DNA of 64,000 bases from CAVTHW01 sp963734625 (GTDB lineage: Bacteria; Acidobacteriota; Terriglobia; Bryobacterales; Bryobacteraceae): positions 620,001-684,000 of the forward strand of contig CAVTHW010000003.1 in assembly GCA_963734625.1 (NCBI GenBank), written 5' to 3'. Below the pieces are notes generated by a model that did no database searches, was not told where the DNA came from, and was given only the letters and a program-made list of their open reading frames with translations. Every line of letters begins with the position of its first letter. The first letter of the stretch is position 1. Positions 44,565 through 53,334 of this stretch are shown here, in pieces. The translations under genes were made by a program, and so were the position numbers.

Positions 44565-46172
44565 ATGGAACCTGAGATGGATCGCAGGAAGTTTTTGGGA
44601 TCGACGGCCGCGGCTGGGGCATTCACAATCGTGCCCGCGCACGTGTTGGGCGGACTAAACGTCGTCGCCCCGAGCGACAAGATAACCGTCGGATACGTCG
44701 GCTGTGGCACGCAAGGGCTCCGGGAGTTGGTGGCAATGCTCACCATCCCGGAGGTGCAGGTGGTCGCGGTATGCGACCCGGTCAAGGACAGCAACGAATA
44801 CGTGGAGTTCGGCAAGGGCGGGGTGGTGCGGCTTATTCAAGCTTTCCTTGGAAAGCCGGGCTGGCGAGCGAACGCGCCCGGCGCGCCGGGCGGCCGCGAC
44901 GTCGCCAAGGAGATCGTCGAGAGCTACTATGCGCAGTTCCGCGCGCAGGAGAAATACTCCGCGGTCAACACCTATGCCGATTTCCGGGAACTGCTGGCGA
45001 AAGAGAAGGATGTCGACGCGGTGAAGGTCATGACCCCGGACCACCTGCATGCGACTGTCCTGCTCGCCGCCATGAAGCAGCGCAAGCACGTCTTCGTTCA
45101 CAAGCCCATCGCCAACCGTCTGCGCGAGGCCAAGCTGGTGTTCGACGTGGCCCGCCAGACCGGCGTGGCGACCCACTTCGGGCCCTACGGCCAAGGCGCG
45201 AACATGGATCCGATCATGACCTGGATCAAGGACGGGGCCATCGGCACGATCCGCGAGATCCACAACTGGACGAACCGGCCAATGTGGCCCCACTACGCGA
45301 CCCTCCCCACGGACCGGCCGCCGGTTCCCAAGGATTTCGACTGGGATCTGTGGCTGGGACCAGCGCCTGACCGCCCGTATCACCCCAACTTCACGAACAC
45401 GGTTTTCCGTGGCTGGTACGAATTCGGCGGAGGCTCATTTGCCGACATGGGGCACTATAGCCTGTGGCCGGTATTCGCGGCCTTCAACCTGCCCTCGCCA
45501 GTGACCGTGGAATCCACCGGCTCGTTCAACTACGAGGTGAAGGACATGGTCAGCCGGCGGATACCGAACGACTTTTCCTTCCCCATGGCCTCGGCGGTCC
45601 GTTTCAAGATGCCGGCGCACGACAGCTGGCCGGACATCGACCTGTATTGGTATGACGGCGGGATGAAGCCGCCGACGCCGCGGGAACTGGACGAGGATAA
45701 CCGCTCGTTGGGCGGCAGCGGGATGATGTTTGTCGGCGACAAAGGCAAGATTCTGGACGGCCGGATCATCCCCGAGAGCAGGATGAAGGCCTATGGCGGA
45801 CCGCAACCGCCAGCTGCCGGGCAGCGCGGCGGTCAAGGAGGGGCGCAAGCACAGGCCGCTGCCGGACGCGGCTCGGCTCCGTCACAAGGGCGGGCGCCGG
45901 CCGCGGGCCGCGCACAAATGGCTGCCGGTCAGGCTCAGGGACAGGGTGGGCCCGCGGCTTTGGCGGCATGGATCAAGTGCATGCGAGGCGGTCCTCAATC
46001 GCCGGGGAATTTCCTGAACGCGATCGCGCTGACCGAGTGCGTGAACCTGCACGCCGTCGCGCTCCGCGCCGGGCGAAAGCTCACGTACGATTCGGCAACC
46101 ACGACCATCACCAACGTGGCGGACGCCAACAAGTACCTCACGCGCGATTACCGCAAGGGGTGGGAACTCTAG
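44565..46172 (+). CDS. Tat-exported Gfo/Idh/MocA family oxidoreductase
   Basis: The 535-residue product has a twin-arginine signal (MDRRKFLGSTAAAGAFTIVP). The nucleotide-binding fold (VGYVGCGTQGLRELVAML, VVAVCDPV), the HKPIANR motif equivalent to EKP, and the C-terminal substrate domain (DWDLWLGPAPDRPYHP) follow. A Gln/Gly/Ala/Pro-rich insertion of about 55 residues (roughly bases 45795-45960) interrupts the C-terminal domain. A G-rich site precedes ATG 44565; ATG 44577 is an alternative. It likely oxidises an unknown sugar in the periplasm. Its stop shares a TCTAGA palindrome with the stop of the convergent aldo-keto reductase gene. Confidence 0.87.
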   Translation: MEPEMDRRKFLGSTAAAGAFTIVPAHVLGGLNVVAPSDKITVGYVGCGTQGLRELVAMLTIPEVQVVAVCDPVKDSNEYVEFGKGGVVRLIQAFLGKPGWRANAPGAPGGRDVAKEIVESYYAQFRAQEKYSAVNTYADFRELLAKEKDVDAVKVMTPDHLHATVLLAAMKQRKHVFVHKPIANRLREAKLVFDVARQTGVATHFGPYGQGANMDPIMTWIKDGAIGTIREIHNWTNRPMWPHYATLPTDRPPVPKDFDWDLWLGPAPDRPYHPNFTNTVFRGWYEFGGGSFADMGHYSLWPVFAAFNLPSPVTVESTGSFNYEVKDMVSRRIPNDFSFPMASAVRFKMPAHDSWPDIDLYWYDGGMKPPTPRELDEDNRSLGGSGMMFVGDKGKILDGRIIPESRMKAYGGPQPPAAGQRGGQGGAQAQAAAGRGSAPSQGRAPAAGRAQMAAGQAQGQGGPAALAAWIKCMRGGPQSPGNFLNAIALTECVNLHAVALRAGRKLTYDSATTTITNVADANKYLTRDYRKGWEL

Positions 46173-47368
46173 ACCAGCAGTTTGTGCGTCGCTGCCAGCT
46201 TCTCGGGTATTTGCAGCCCGTGCGGGCAGTGGGGCAGGCAGGTGCCGCAAGCCTCGCAGGCGTCGGCGCGGCGGTCGAGCCGGGCGTAAAGACCGCGAGC
46301 CACGCCGTAATCGCCGTTGTCCAGCGCGTAGCGCTCGAAACGCAGGATGTCGGAGATCGGAATCTGTTGCGGGCAGCTCGGCATGCACTCGTTGCATAGG
46401 CGGCAGACCTCTCCGTTCGCGTGCGCCAGCATCAGGTCCATCGCCTGCCGGTCGGCGGCGCGCATGGTCTTGCCCGCGCCGGAATAAGTGTCGGCCAGTT
46501 CGGCCACATTCTTGACCCGGATCACCGCCGCCGTCAGGCCGGTCGAAGTGGTCAGCCAGCGCGCCAGCGCGTTGTGGGGGGAGACGCCGGCGGGAAACTT
46601 CTTCATCAAGGCCGCATCCTTCCGCATGCGCCCCAGCCCCATGGTTGTCTTCATGGCGATTGTGCCGAAATTCTTCTGGCGCGCGAAGGCCAGGAACTTG
46701 TCCATCGCCGGGCCGTCGCCGTAGGTATACATGAACTGGGCGTACTCGAAGAGGCCGTCTTCGACGACGGCGGTCAGGATCTCCGCCGCGTTCTGCCCGC
46801 CCGGCACCCTGGCGTTGCCCGCGTAGCTGTGCTGCGAAAGGCCCAGGTGGCGGACCATCCCTTCCTTCTTCATCCGTTCGAAGGCGCGGATGAAGCTCCG
46901 GTTCTGCTTGTACTCGGCCACGCTGTGATAGCCGAAATGAAATTGCAGGTCGTCGAAGTAGCGCAGGCCGGTCTGCTTCAAAGCCGCCTTCACGAACTGG
47001 TAATGTTGCTCGGCGTCGATCTTCCCGGTCTCGTGGTTGCCGTTCACACGATCGGCGGAAGCCTGGCAAATGAACGCTTCGCGGTTCTTCAGGATGGCCT
47101 GCGGCGTCGGGGTCTTGTCCGCCGACCACTGGTCGGCCTTGTGCCAGAAGTTGACGCCGGCGAGAATCGCCGCGTCGATCGCTTCTTGCGGAAAATCCCC
47201 GCCGCCGATCAGGATGGAGACATCGCGCTGGCTGTAGCCCAGCTTGCGGCGCGGCAGCTTTCCGATCCGGCGCGCGGCGTCGGCGATCTCGTCGGCCGCC
47301 ATTGCTCTTCCGGCGATGCCGGCGGTCAGGACAGCGGTAGAACTCTGGATGAATTTACGGCGTTGCAT
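46169..47368 (-). CDS. Tat-exported aldo/keto reductase with C-terminal 2x[4Fe-4S] domain
   Basis: The 399-residue product has a Tat signal (MQRRKFIQSSTAVLTAGIAG), an AGGAG site and ATG at 47368. The central TIM-barrel aldo/keto reductase region is recognisable (VNFWHKADQW, IRHLGLS-like VRHLGLSQHSY), and the end carries two ferredoxin-type clusters, CRLCNECMPSCP and CEACGTCLPHCP. Exported AKR-ferredoxin fusions probably pass electrons between a substrate and an iron-sulfur chain instead of using free NADPH. The polyferredoxin encoded upstream in the same operon is the obvious partner. Confidence 0.85.
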   Translation of the reverse strand: MQRRKFIQSSTAVLTAGIAGRAMAADEIADAARRIGKLPRRKLGYSQRDVSILIGGGDFPQEAIDAAILAGVNFWHKADQWSADKTPTPQAILKNREAFICQASADRVNGNHETGKIDAEQHYQFVKAALKQTGLRYFDDLQFHFGYHSVAEYKQNRSFIRAFERMKKEGMVRHLGLSQHSYAGNARVPGGQNAAEILTAVVEDGLFEYAQFMYTYGDGPAMDKFLAFARQKNFGTIAMKTTMGLGRMRKDAALMKKFPAGVSPHNALARWLTTSTGLTAAVIRVKNVAELADTYSGAGKTMRAADRQAMDLMLAHANGEVCRLCNECMPSCPQQIPISDILRFERYALDNGDYGVARGLYARLDRRADACEACGTCLPHCPHGLQIPEKLAATHKLLV

Positions 47369-47391
47369 AGTCCTCTCCTGCACGCTCTGGG

Positions 47392-47883
47392 TCAGGGTAG
47401 TTTCTTCGCGATGCCGCGGGCCAATTCGGTCAGCGCCACAGCGACTTCGGGACTGGACTTGTACGCCACCAGGCGAACAAAATAGGGCCCCTTGCGGAAG
47501 GTCAGGCTCCCGCCGTACAGCCGCGCCGCATCGCCTACCGAAACTTGCTGGGAGTCCTTAGCCGGTTCGCCATCGAAGATCTTCGTAGCGCCGGCCGCGT
47601 CCTTCATGACGTAAACGTCCGCTACGGCGTCGGTTGAGTTCAGGTAGCGGTAATCGTTGGTCAGCGTGCGCACCGCGCCGGCCTGGATGTAGCGGTCGGC
47701 GTCGCCGTCGATGTACTGCCAGAGGTTCTCGGCCGTGAAGGTGCGCGTCTCGGCGCCCTTGGTCCAGCCGGAGACCTCATTCGACTCCGGAAAGAACGAT
47801 GTCGCCGTCGCCGCCGGCTTGTTGCCGCACCCCGCCGCCGCAAGCAGGACGGCGATCGTCAATCCAACTAGACTTCGTTTCAT
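47392..47883 (-). CDS. Lipoprotein resembling the DUF6599 family
   Basis: The 163-residue product starts at ATG 47883 with GGAGGAGG upstream. Its signal ends in a lipobox (VLLAAAGCGN), so the mature protein is lipid-anchored at Cys. The segment FTAENLWQYIDGDADRYIQA and DVYVMKDAAGATKIFDGE match DUF6599-type proteins, whose function is unknown. The ATG overlaps the stop of the polyferredoxin gene (ATGA), so the two are translationally coupled. Confidence 0.75.
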   Translation of the reverse strand: MKRSLVGLTIAVLLAAAGCGNKPAATATSFFPESNEVSGWTKGAETRTFTAENLWQYIDGDADRYIQAGAVRTLTNDYRYLNSTDAVADVYVMKDAAGATKIFDGEPAKDSQQVSVGDAARLYGGSLTFRKGPYFVRLVAYKSSPEVAVALTELARGIAKKLP

Positions 47884-49541
47884 GGTCTGGCTCCTCCTCC
47901 GCGTCCGAGCAGAATCTGGTTCGTCTTGGAACGGCTCTCGCCGATGCTGGTGATGTGTACGGCCGGCCGGTCCTTGATCGGGCAGCAATACTCGCAGGCG
48001 CCGCAGCCCACGCACAGGCTGGGATCGACGTACGGCTGCCGCACTTGCTTGACGTTGCCCGCCGAATCGACTACTTCAGCGGGACGCAAATAGATGGCCT
48101 TGGGCGAGGTGGGGCACCACTCCTCGCACACAATGCAGTCGGTGGCCATGGCCCAGGGCAGGCAGCGTCCGCGATCGTAGAAGGCCGTGCCGATGCGGAT
48201 CGGCTTGGTGTTCTTTTTGGCCGTCTCCGCCACCCATCCTTTTTGATTCAGGTTGAACTCCCAGATGGCGCCCGTCGGGCAGGTCTGGCTGCACAGGCTG
48301 CAACTCGGCTCGCAATAACCGATGCGCGGGACAAGCACCGGCGTCCAGATGCCTTCCAGGCCGGCCTGCATCAGGGTCGGGTGCAGAGCGTTATTGGGAC
48401 AGACCTTCATGCATTCGCCGCAGCGTATGCAACGGTCCAGGAAATTCGCCTCGTTCAGCGCTCCCGGCGGCCGGATCAGCAGGTCGTTCTGTTCCACCGC
48501 GTAGCCGGCCGTGCTGCGCAAGACGGGCAGCGCCGCGGCGCCCACCACCAGGCCCGCCAGCACCTTGCGCCGCTGCAGGTTGGGAATCTCGATTGTCTCC
48601 CCCGTCGAGGGGAAGAACTTGAACTCGATGCCGATGGTGGGGCAATCGTGAACGCAATTCAGGCAGAGGTGGCACTCGGCCTTGCGCCACTTAGTGCCGG
48701 GAACCGGGTCGTCGCCGCCCTGGCAGTGCAGCAGGCAGCGGTTGCAGCCGTCGCAACGGCTCGGGTTCTTCTGCAGGCCGAATACCGACCAGCGCGACAT
48801 CCACCCCAGCAGCGCGCCCAGCGGGCACAGCGCGCGGCACCAGAAGCGGGTCACGCGCAGGTTGAGCACCATGATGGTGATGAAAATGAGCCCCAGGAAG
48901 AGACCCTCGCGGAAGTACGGCTGCTTGTAACTCATCACGACCTGGCGCAGCGCCAGGTTGAAGCCGTCGGCGACGGTTCGAATGATGCCGGCGTCGCTGC
49001 GGTACATGGCGTCGAGCGCCGCATTGATGCCGTAGTTCAGCCCTGGCAGGATCGAGATACTCAGCGAGCGCACCGTCAGCGGGATAGGATCGAACACGCC
49101 CGCCAGCGCGCTGCCGAACACGGCCGCCACCAGCACCGCTATCAGAATGTAGAACTTGAGCCGCTGCCAGCCCTTGTAGCGATTCGATTCCAGAAGCTGC
49201 TTGCCCCGCTTCTTCTCCGATTTCCAGCTTCCGAAGAAGTGGTTCAAGCTGCCCAATGGACAAATCCAGCCGCAGAAAAACCGTCCCAGAAACAGTGTCG
49301 GGATGATGATGACCAGGCTCCACAGGAGACCTTTATAAAGCGCGCGGCTGGAGAGAGCGGTAACAATGGCGATGAGTGGGTCGGCTTGCAGGAAAATGCC
49401 GACGGGATAGGGGAGCCGTATGTCGCCCTTGGCGGCGCGCAGGGATTCCGGGGCCTGGGTCTTGACTAAGAGAACCAGGAACAGGACAAAGAACAGAATC
49501 TGGGAAATCCGGCGAAGCCGGGCGAGGGTGGCGTTACTCAC
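47880..49541 (-). CDS. Membrane polyferredoxin (NapH-like fused to NapG-like ferredoxin part)
   Basis: The probable start is GTG 49541 (MSNATLARLRRISQILFF). About four membrane helices and two NapH-type motifs, GRFFCGWICPLGSLN and RFWCRALCPLGALLGW, are followed by CDGCNRCLLHC and CHLCLNCVHDCP. The protein then has an internal twin-arginine-like segment (LQRRKVLAGLVVGAAALP) and a second ferredoxin part with CIRCGECMKVCP, CSLCSQTCP, CIVCEEWCP and CVGCGACEYCCP. Length is 553 residues. It should move electrons from the membrane to exported proteins; the aldo/keto reductase downstream is the likely acceptor or donor. GTG is preferred because the upstream frame lacks membrane-protein sense. Confidence 0.82.
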   Translation of the reverse strand: MSNATLARLRRISQILFFVLFLVLLVKTQAPESLRAAKGDIRLPYPVGIFLQADPLIAIVTALSSRALYKGLLWSLVIIIPTLFLGRFFCGWICPLGSLNHFFGSWKSEKKRGKQLLESNRYKGWQRLKFYILIAVLVAAVFGSALAGVFDPIPLTVRSLSISILPGLNYGINAALDAMYRSDAGIIRTVADGFNLALRQVVMSYKQPYFREGLFLGLIFITIMVLNLRVTRFWCRALCPLGALLGWMSRWSVFGLQKNPSRCDGCNRCLLHCQGGDDPVPGTKWRKAECHLCLNCVHDCPTIGIEFKFFPSTGETIEIPNLQRRKVLAGLVVGAAALPVLRSTAGYAVEQNDLLIRPPGALNEANFLDRCIRCGECMKVCPNNALHPTLMQAGLEGIWTPVLVPRIGYCEPSCSLCSQTCPTGAIWEFNLNQKGWVAETAKKNTKPIRIGTAFYDRGRCLPWAMATDCIVCEEWCPTSPKAIYLRPAEVVDSAGNVKQVRQPYVDPSLCVGCGACEYCCPIKDRPAVHITSIGESRSKTNQILLGRGGGARP

Positions 49542-49623
49542 GGCTAACACCGCCAGTTTAGCATGGCGTTGTGCGGATTCGTTGAATCCGGCCGGTTCTA
49601 CTGCTACCCTGGAGTCGCCAGTC

Positions 49624-50544
49624 ATGCCTGAGAGCCCCGAATCTACGTCGAGACGCGTCAGATGGGGCGCTTTTGAGGGGGAGCTGGAGCCGGTTGGATG
49701 CATGATCTGCGGGGAAGGGATCGCCTCCGGGAAGCGGGTTCATCGGGGCGAGGTCTTCTCGGTCTACTTATGCCCCCGATGTCACGTGTTGTACGCCTCG
49801 CCGCGTTTCACGGAGGCTTCGCTGCTGGCTATTTACGAGAACCAAGCCTTCACCGACCTCACGGAGTTTGAAGGGTGGTCCTACGAGAAGTGGCGGGCCG
49901 AGGGGGGCCGTTCCTACCACGTCGCAGTGGAGCAGGTCGCGCTGCTGAGGCAATACCTGCCGGAGGGCAGCCGGGTGCTCGATGTCGGCTGCGGGACCGG
50001 CGGCTTTGTCCGACAGGCGCGCGCCGAGGGGTTCCTGGCCGAAGGCGTCGAGCCCAGCCGGATGCTTGCCGATATCGCCGCCCGCGTGGTCGGGGTCCCG
50101 GTCGCGCAGTGCCAGATCGAGCAGTTTCGCTCCCCGTATCCGTTCGACGCCATCGTAATCTGGGATGTCCTGGAGCATCTCTACGAACCGGTGCGGGTCG
50201 TCGGCCGCGCTGCCGAGCTGCTGAAGCCCGGAGGCGTGCTGATCGCTCAGGTTCCTCACCATCGCGGACTCGGCAACCGGATCAAGTCGCGGCTAACCAG
50301 ACTCGGCCTCAGAGGCGGCGACTTCAAGCACTTCGGTTTTCCCTGGCACGTCTACGCCTTCGACCGCCGGAGCCTGACCACCCTCCTGGCGCAGGCGGAC
50401 CTCCGCCCCTTCCGCTTCGAGTCCTGGCCGCACCAGATGAAGGATGGCCGGCAGGGCCTCGTGGCAGCGGGGATCATCCGCGCCGCCCGCCGCTGGTGTC
50501 TCTCGGACTACATCACCTGCGTTGCGCGCAAAGCGCAGGGGTAA
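49624..50544 (+). CDS. SAM-dependent methyltransferase with N-terminal zinc-ribbon
   Basis: The 306-residue product begins with four cysteines (CMICGEG and CPRCHV) forming a probable zinc ribbon. The class I methyltransferase fold follows: VLDVGCGTGGFV binds S-adenosylmethionine, DAIVIWDVLEHLYEP is the post-I/II region, and LLKPGGVLIAQVPHH is typical. This arrangement is common among methyltransferases near polysaccharide or O-antigen genes, so a sugar or lipid substrate is likely. It is divergent from the polyferredoxin operon. Confidence 0.86.
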   Translation: MPESPESTSRRVRWGAFEGELEPVGCMICGEGIASGKRVHRGEVFSVYLCPRCHVLYASPRFTEASLLAIYENQAFTDLTEFEGWSYEKWRAEGGRSYHVAVEQVALLRQYLPEGSRVLDVGCGTGGFVRQARAEGFLAEGVEPSRMLADIAARVVGVPVAQCQIEQFRSPYPFDAIVIWDVLEHLYEPVRVVGRAAELLKPGGVLIAQVPHHRGLGNRIKSRLTRLGLRGGDFKHFGFPWHVYAFDRRSLTTLLAQADLRPFRFESWPHQMKDGRQGLVAAGIIRAARRWCLSDYITCVARKAQG

Positions 50545-50550
50545 GGCCGC

Positions 50551-51801
50551 TCACTCGTACCTCAGCGCTTCGGCTGGAGCGATCCGGGTGGCGCTGCGGG
50601 AAGGGTACAAGGTCGCCAGATAGGCGATGAGGATCGCCGCCGCGGCGATCCAGACGCTGTCCACCCAGCGCGGCTCGAAGGGGACGAAGCTCAGAGAGTA
50701 TACCGATTCGTCCAGCCGCACCCAGCGATAATGGTTGGCGAGGAATGACAGCAGGTGCCCGGCGGCGAGGCCGACGACCGTTCCCACCGTCCCGATGAGC
50801 AGTCCCTGGTAGACGAAGATCCGGCGAATCTGCTCCCGCCGCGCGCCCATCGACATCAGCACGGCGATGTCCCGGTATTTCTCCATCACCATCATCACTA
50901 GCGCCACCAGTATGTTCAGCGCCGCGATCAGTTCGATCAATCCGACGGTCACGATGGTGACCGCCTTCTCGCCCTTCAGCGCGTTGAAGATCGGCCGGTT
51001 CTGTTCCATCCAGGTGGTCGCGGCGAGTTTCGGTCCCGCGATGGCCTCCGCCGCCTTGGCTACTGCGGGCGCGAGGTCGATGTTATCGATCCTCAGCTCG
51101 ACAGCGTTCACCACGTCCCTTAGCCCGAAAGCCCTCTGCGCGGAGGTGAGCGAGGTGAAGGCCCAAGCCGAATCCAGGTCGTAAAATCCCGTCTCGAAAG
51201 TGCCCACCACCCGAAATTGGAACATGGTGGGCTTCGGGCCGAAGGGCGTCAGCTCGCCTTGCGGGATGAGGACGGTGACGATGCTTTTGGTGAGCAGGCC
51301 GGTCCGGCTGGCGAACTGCGAGCCGAGCACGATGCCAGGCGGCTTGGCCGCACCGCGGAGGCCCGCGAGCGAGCCCTCCTTCATATGGCTCGCCAGTCCC
51401 CCCGCCTTCAAATCGTCGCCGACCTCGATGCCCTTCAGATAGCCGCCCGCCGATTGGACCGGGCTAGACAAATACACGGGCTCGTAGAGGCTCCCCGACG
51501 CCGAGATCACGTGCGGCACGCCGCGCAGCCTCGCGGCCAGTTCGCGCCAGTTCTCGATGCCGCCGCCGGGCTCCTTTTCCAGAATGGTCACGTGCGCGGT
51601 GGCGCCGAGCAGGCTGCGCTCGAGCGTGTTGCGCATCCCGTTGTTAATGGCCAGCGCGATCACCAGCGCCATGACCCCTGCCGCCACGCCGATGATCGAG
51701 ATCACCGTGATGATAGAGATAACCGCCTGCTTGCGCTTGGCCTTGAGGTAGCGCAGCGCGACGAAGAATTCGAAACGATGACTCAGCGGTTCAGAGGCCA
51801 T
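50551..51801 (-). CDS. LolC/LolE-type lipoprotein-releasing ABC permease
   Basis: The 416-residue product has the family layout: one N-terminal helix (VISIITVISIIGVAAGVMAL), a ~200-residue periplasmic domain, then three helices (IELIAALNILVALVMMVMEK onward) ending TRIAPAEALRYE. LolC/E with the ATPase LolD extracts lipoproteins from the inner membrane for transfer to LolA. No lolD lies in the window. Its ATG overlaps the end of lysS by 11 bases, so the two are coupled, an arrangement also seen in other bacteria. Confidence 0.9.
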   Translation of the reverse strand: MASEPLSHRFEFFVALRYLKAKRKQAVISIITVISIIGVAAGVMALVIALAINNGMRNTLERSLLGATAHVTILEKEPGGGIENWRELAARLRGVPHVISASGSLYEPVYLSSPVQSAGGYLKGIEVGDDLKAGGLASHMKEGSLAGLRGAAKPPGIVLGSQFASRTGLLTKSIVTVLIPQGELTPFGPKPTMFQFRVVGTFETGFYDLDSAWAFTSLTSAQRAFGLRDVVNAVELRIDNIDLAPAVAKAAEAIAGPKLAATTWMEQNRPIFNALKGEKAVTIVTVGLIELIAALNILVALVMMVMEKYRDIAVLMSMGARREQIRRIFVYQGLLIGTVGTVVGLAAGHLLSFLANHYRWVRLDESVYSLSFVPFEPRWVDSVWIAAAAILIAYLATLYPSRSATRIAPAEALRYE

Positions 51802-53296
51802 CGATGGCTTTCAGGCGCTCGGCGAGACCGATCGGTTCTTCCGGGCGCAGCAGCGGGAACAGGATCACGTCGCGGATCGAGTCGCAGCCGGTGAGGAGCA
51901 TGGTCAGGCGGTCGATTCCGATGCCCTCGCCGCCGGTGGGCGGCATGCCGTAGCACATGGCGCGCAGGTAGTCCTCGTCCATCTGGTGCGCCTCCTCGTC
52001 GCCCTTCTCGCGCATCTTGAGCTGCATCTGGAAGCGGCGGCGCTGCTCCAGCGGGTCGTTCAGCTCGGTGTATGCGTTGGCAATCTCCATGCCCGCGATG
52101 TAGATCTCAAAGCGTTCGACCAGTTCCGGCTCATCCGGCTTGTTCTTGGAAAGCGGCGAAGCCTCGACCGGGAAATCGTAGACGATGGTGGGCTGGATCA
52201 GTTCGGCCTCGGCGTAGCGCTCGAAGAGGTCCAGCACGGCCTCACCGGCGGACCCCTTGGTGGAGCGCGGCTTCAGCCACTCGGGGTCCTTGAGTTGTTC
52301 GAGCGTGGGCGGATCGCCGCCCTTCCAGTGCTCGATGACGGCCTCCCGCAGGCTCAGCCGCCGGAAGCTGCCGAAGTCGATCTTGTGGCCGCCGAATTCG
52401 GCCACGGTCGAGCCGGTCGCGTCCATCGCCACCTGCCGCAGCAGTTCCTCGGACAGATCCATCAAGCCCCGATAGTCGGTGTAGGCCTGATAGAACTCGA
52501 GCATGGTGAATTCCGGGTTGTGGCGCGTGGAAACGCCTTCGTTGCGGAAGTTCCGATTGATTTCGTAGACCCGCTCCAGACCACCCACAATCAGGCGCTT
52601 GAGATAAAGTTCGGGGGCGATCCGCAGGTACAGATCTATGTCCAGCGTGTTGTGATGGGTGACGAAGGGGCGCGCCGCGGCGCCGCCGTATAGCGGCTGC
52701 ATCATGGGCGTCTCCACCTCGATGAAGCTCCGCTCTTCCAGGCGGCGGCGGAAGGACGCGATGATCTGGCTCCGGGTAACGAAGATCTTCCGCACTTCCG
52801 GATTGGCGATCAGGTCCAGGTACCGCTGCCGGTAGCGCAGCTCCACGTCCTCCAGACCGTGCCATTTCTCGGGCATCGAGAGCAGAGTCTTGGCCAGGTA
52901 ATGCAGGCGCTCGACGTGGACGCTCAGCTCGCCGGTCCTGGTGCGGAAAAGATAGCCCTCCACGCCCACGATGTCGCCGATGTCCAGGATCTGGTACAAG
53001 GCGAAGTCGTTCTCGGGAACGGCGTCTTTCTTGATGTAGACTTGCAGCCGCTCGCCATTCTGGAGCAGATGGGCGAAGCCCGCCTTGCCCATGCGCCGCA
53101 CGGTCTGGAGGCGGCCGCAGATGCGAACCTGGACGGGCGACGCCAGTTCCTCGGCGGTCTTCGGACCGTATTCGGCCAGGATCTGGGGAATGGTGTGCGT
53201 GAAATCGTAGCGGCTCCCATAGGGCCGGAAGCCCAGGGCCTCAATCTCACGAATCCGTCTGATGCGCTGTTCCAGTAATTCCTGTTCAGTTGACAA
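51791..53296 (-). CDS. lysS: Lysyl-tRNA synthetase, class II
   Basis: The 501-residue product has the OB-fold anticodon domain first (RICGRLQTVRRMGKAGFAHL), then the class II core: RYLDLIANPEVR, motif 2 FRNEGVSTRHNPEFTMLEFY, and motif 3 GEGIGIDRLTMLLTG. It charges tRNA-Lys. Translation appears to start with TTG at 53296 with a weak GAGG site upstream. A TATAAT on the minus strand overlapping the plus-strand -10 of the glycosyltransferase gene gives a short leader of about 20 bases. The permease gene downstream overlaps its 3' end. Confidence 0.95.
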   Translation of the reverse strand: MSTEQELLEQRIRRIREIEALGFRPYGSRYDFTHTIPQILAEYGPKTAEELASPVQVRICGRLQTVRRMGKAGFAHLLQNGERLQVYIKKDAVPENDFALYQILDIGDIVGVEGYLFRTRTGELSVHVERLHYLAKTLLSMPEKWHGLEDVELRYRQRYLDLIANPEVRKIFVTRSQIIASFRRRLEERSFIEVETPMMQPLYGGAAARPFVTHHNTLDIDLYLRIAPELYLKRLIVGGLERVYEINRNFRNEGVSTRHNPEFTMLEFYQAYTDYRGLMDLSEELLRQVAMDATGSTVAEFGGHKIDFGSFRRLSLREAVIEHWKGGDPPTLEQLKDPEWLKPRSTKGSAGEAVLDLFERYAEAELIQPTIVYDFPVEASPLSKNKPDEPELVERFEIYIAGMEIANAYTELNDPLEQRRRFQMQLKMREKGDEEAHQMDEDYLRAMCYGMPPTGGEGIGIDRLTMLLTGCDSIRDVILFPLLRPEEPIGLAERLKAIDGL

Positions 53297-53320
53297 TGGT
53301 GTGCCTCGGGGAGACCACCT

Positions 53321-53328
53321 ATTATAAT
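53321..53328. promoter_or_regulatory. Symmetric -10 element serving divergent lysS and glycosyltransferase genes
   Basis: ATTATAAT contains TATAAT on both strands (plus 53323-53328, minus 53326-53321). It is 6 bases before the TTG start of the glycosyltransferase and 24 before the TTG start of lysS. Only 38 bases separate the two coding regions. Confidence 0.6.
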
Positions 53329-53334
53329 TGAGCC

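Noticed and set aside
46421..47485. A 354-codon open frame on the plus strand
   Set aside because: Antisense to the aldo/keto reductase gene.
47799..49469. A 556-codon open frame on the plus strand
   Set aside because: Antisense to the polyferredoxin gene, which has many intact Fe-S motifs; His/Arg/Gln-rich nonsense composition.
53290..53295. TTGACA as -35 for the glycosyltransferase promoter
   Set aside because: It is 27 bases from the -10, too far, and overlaps the lysS start codon.
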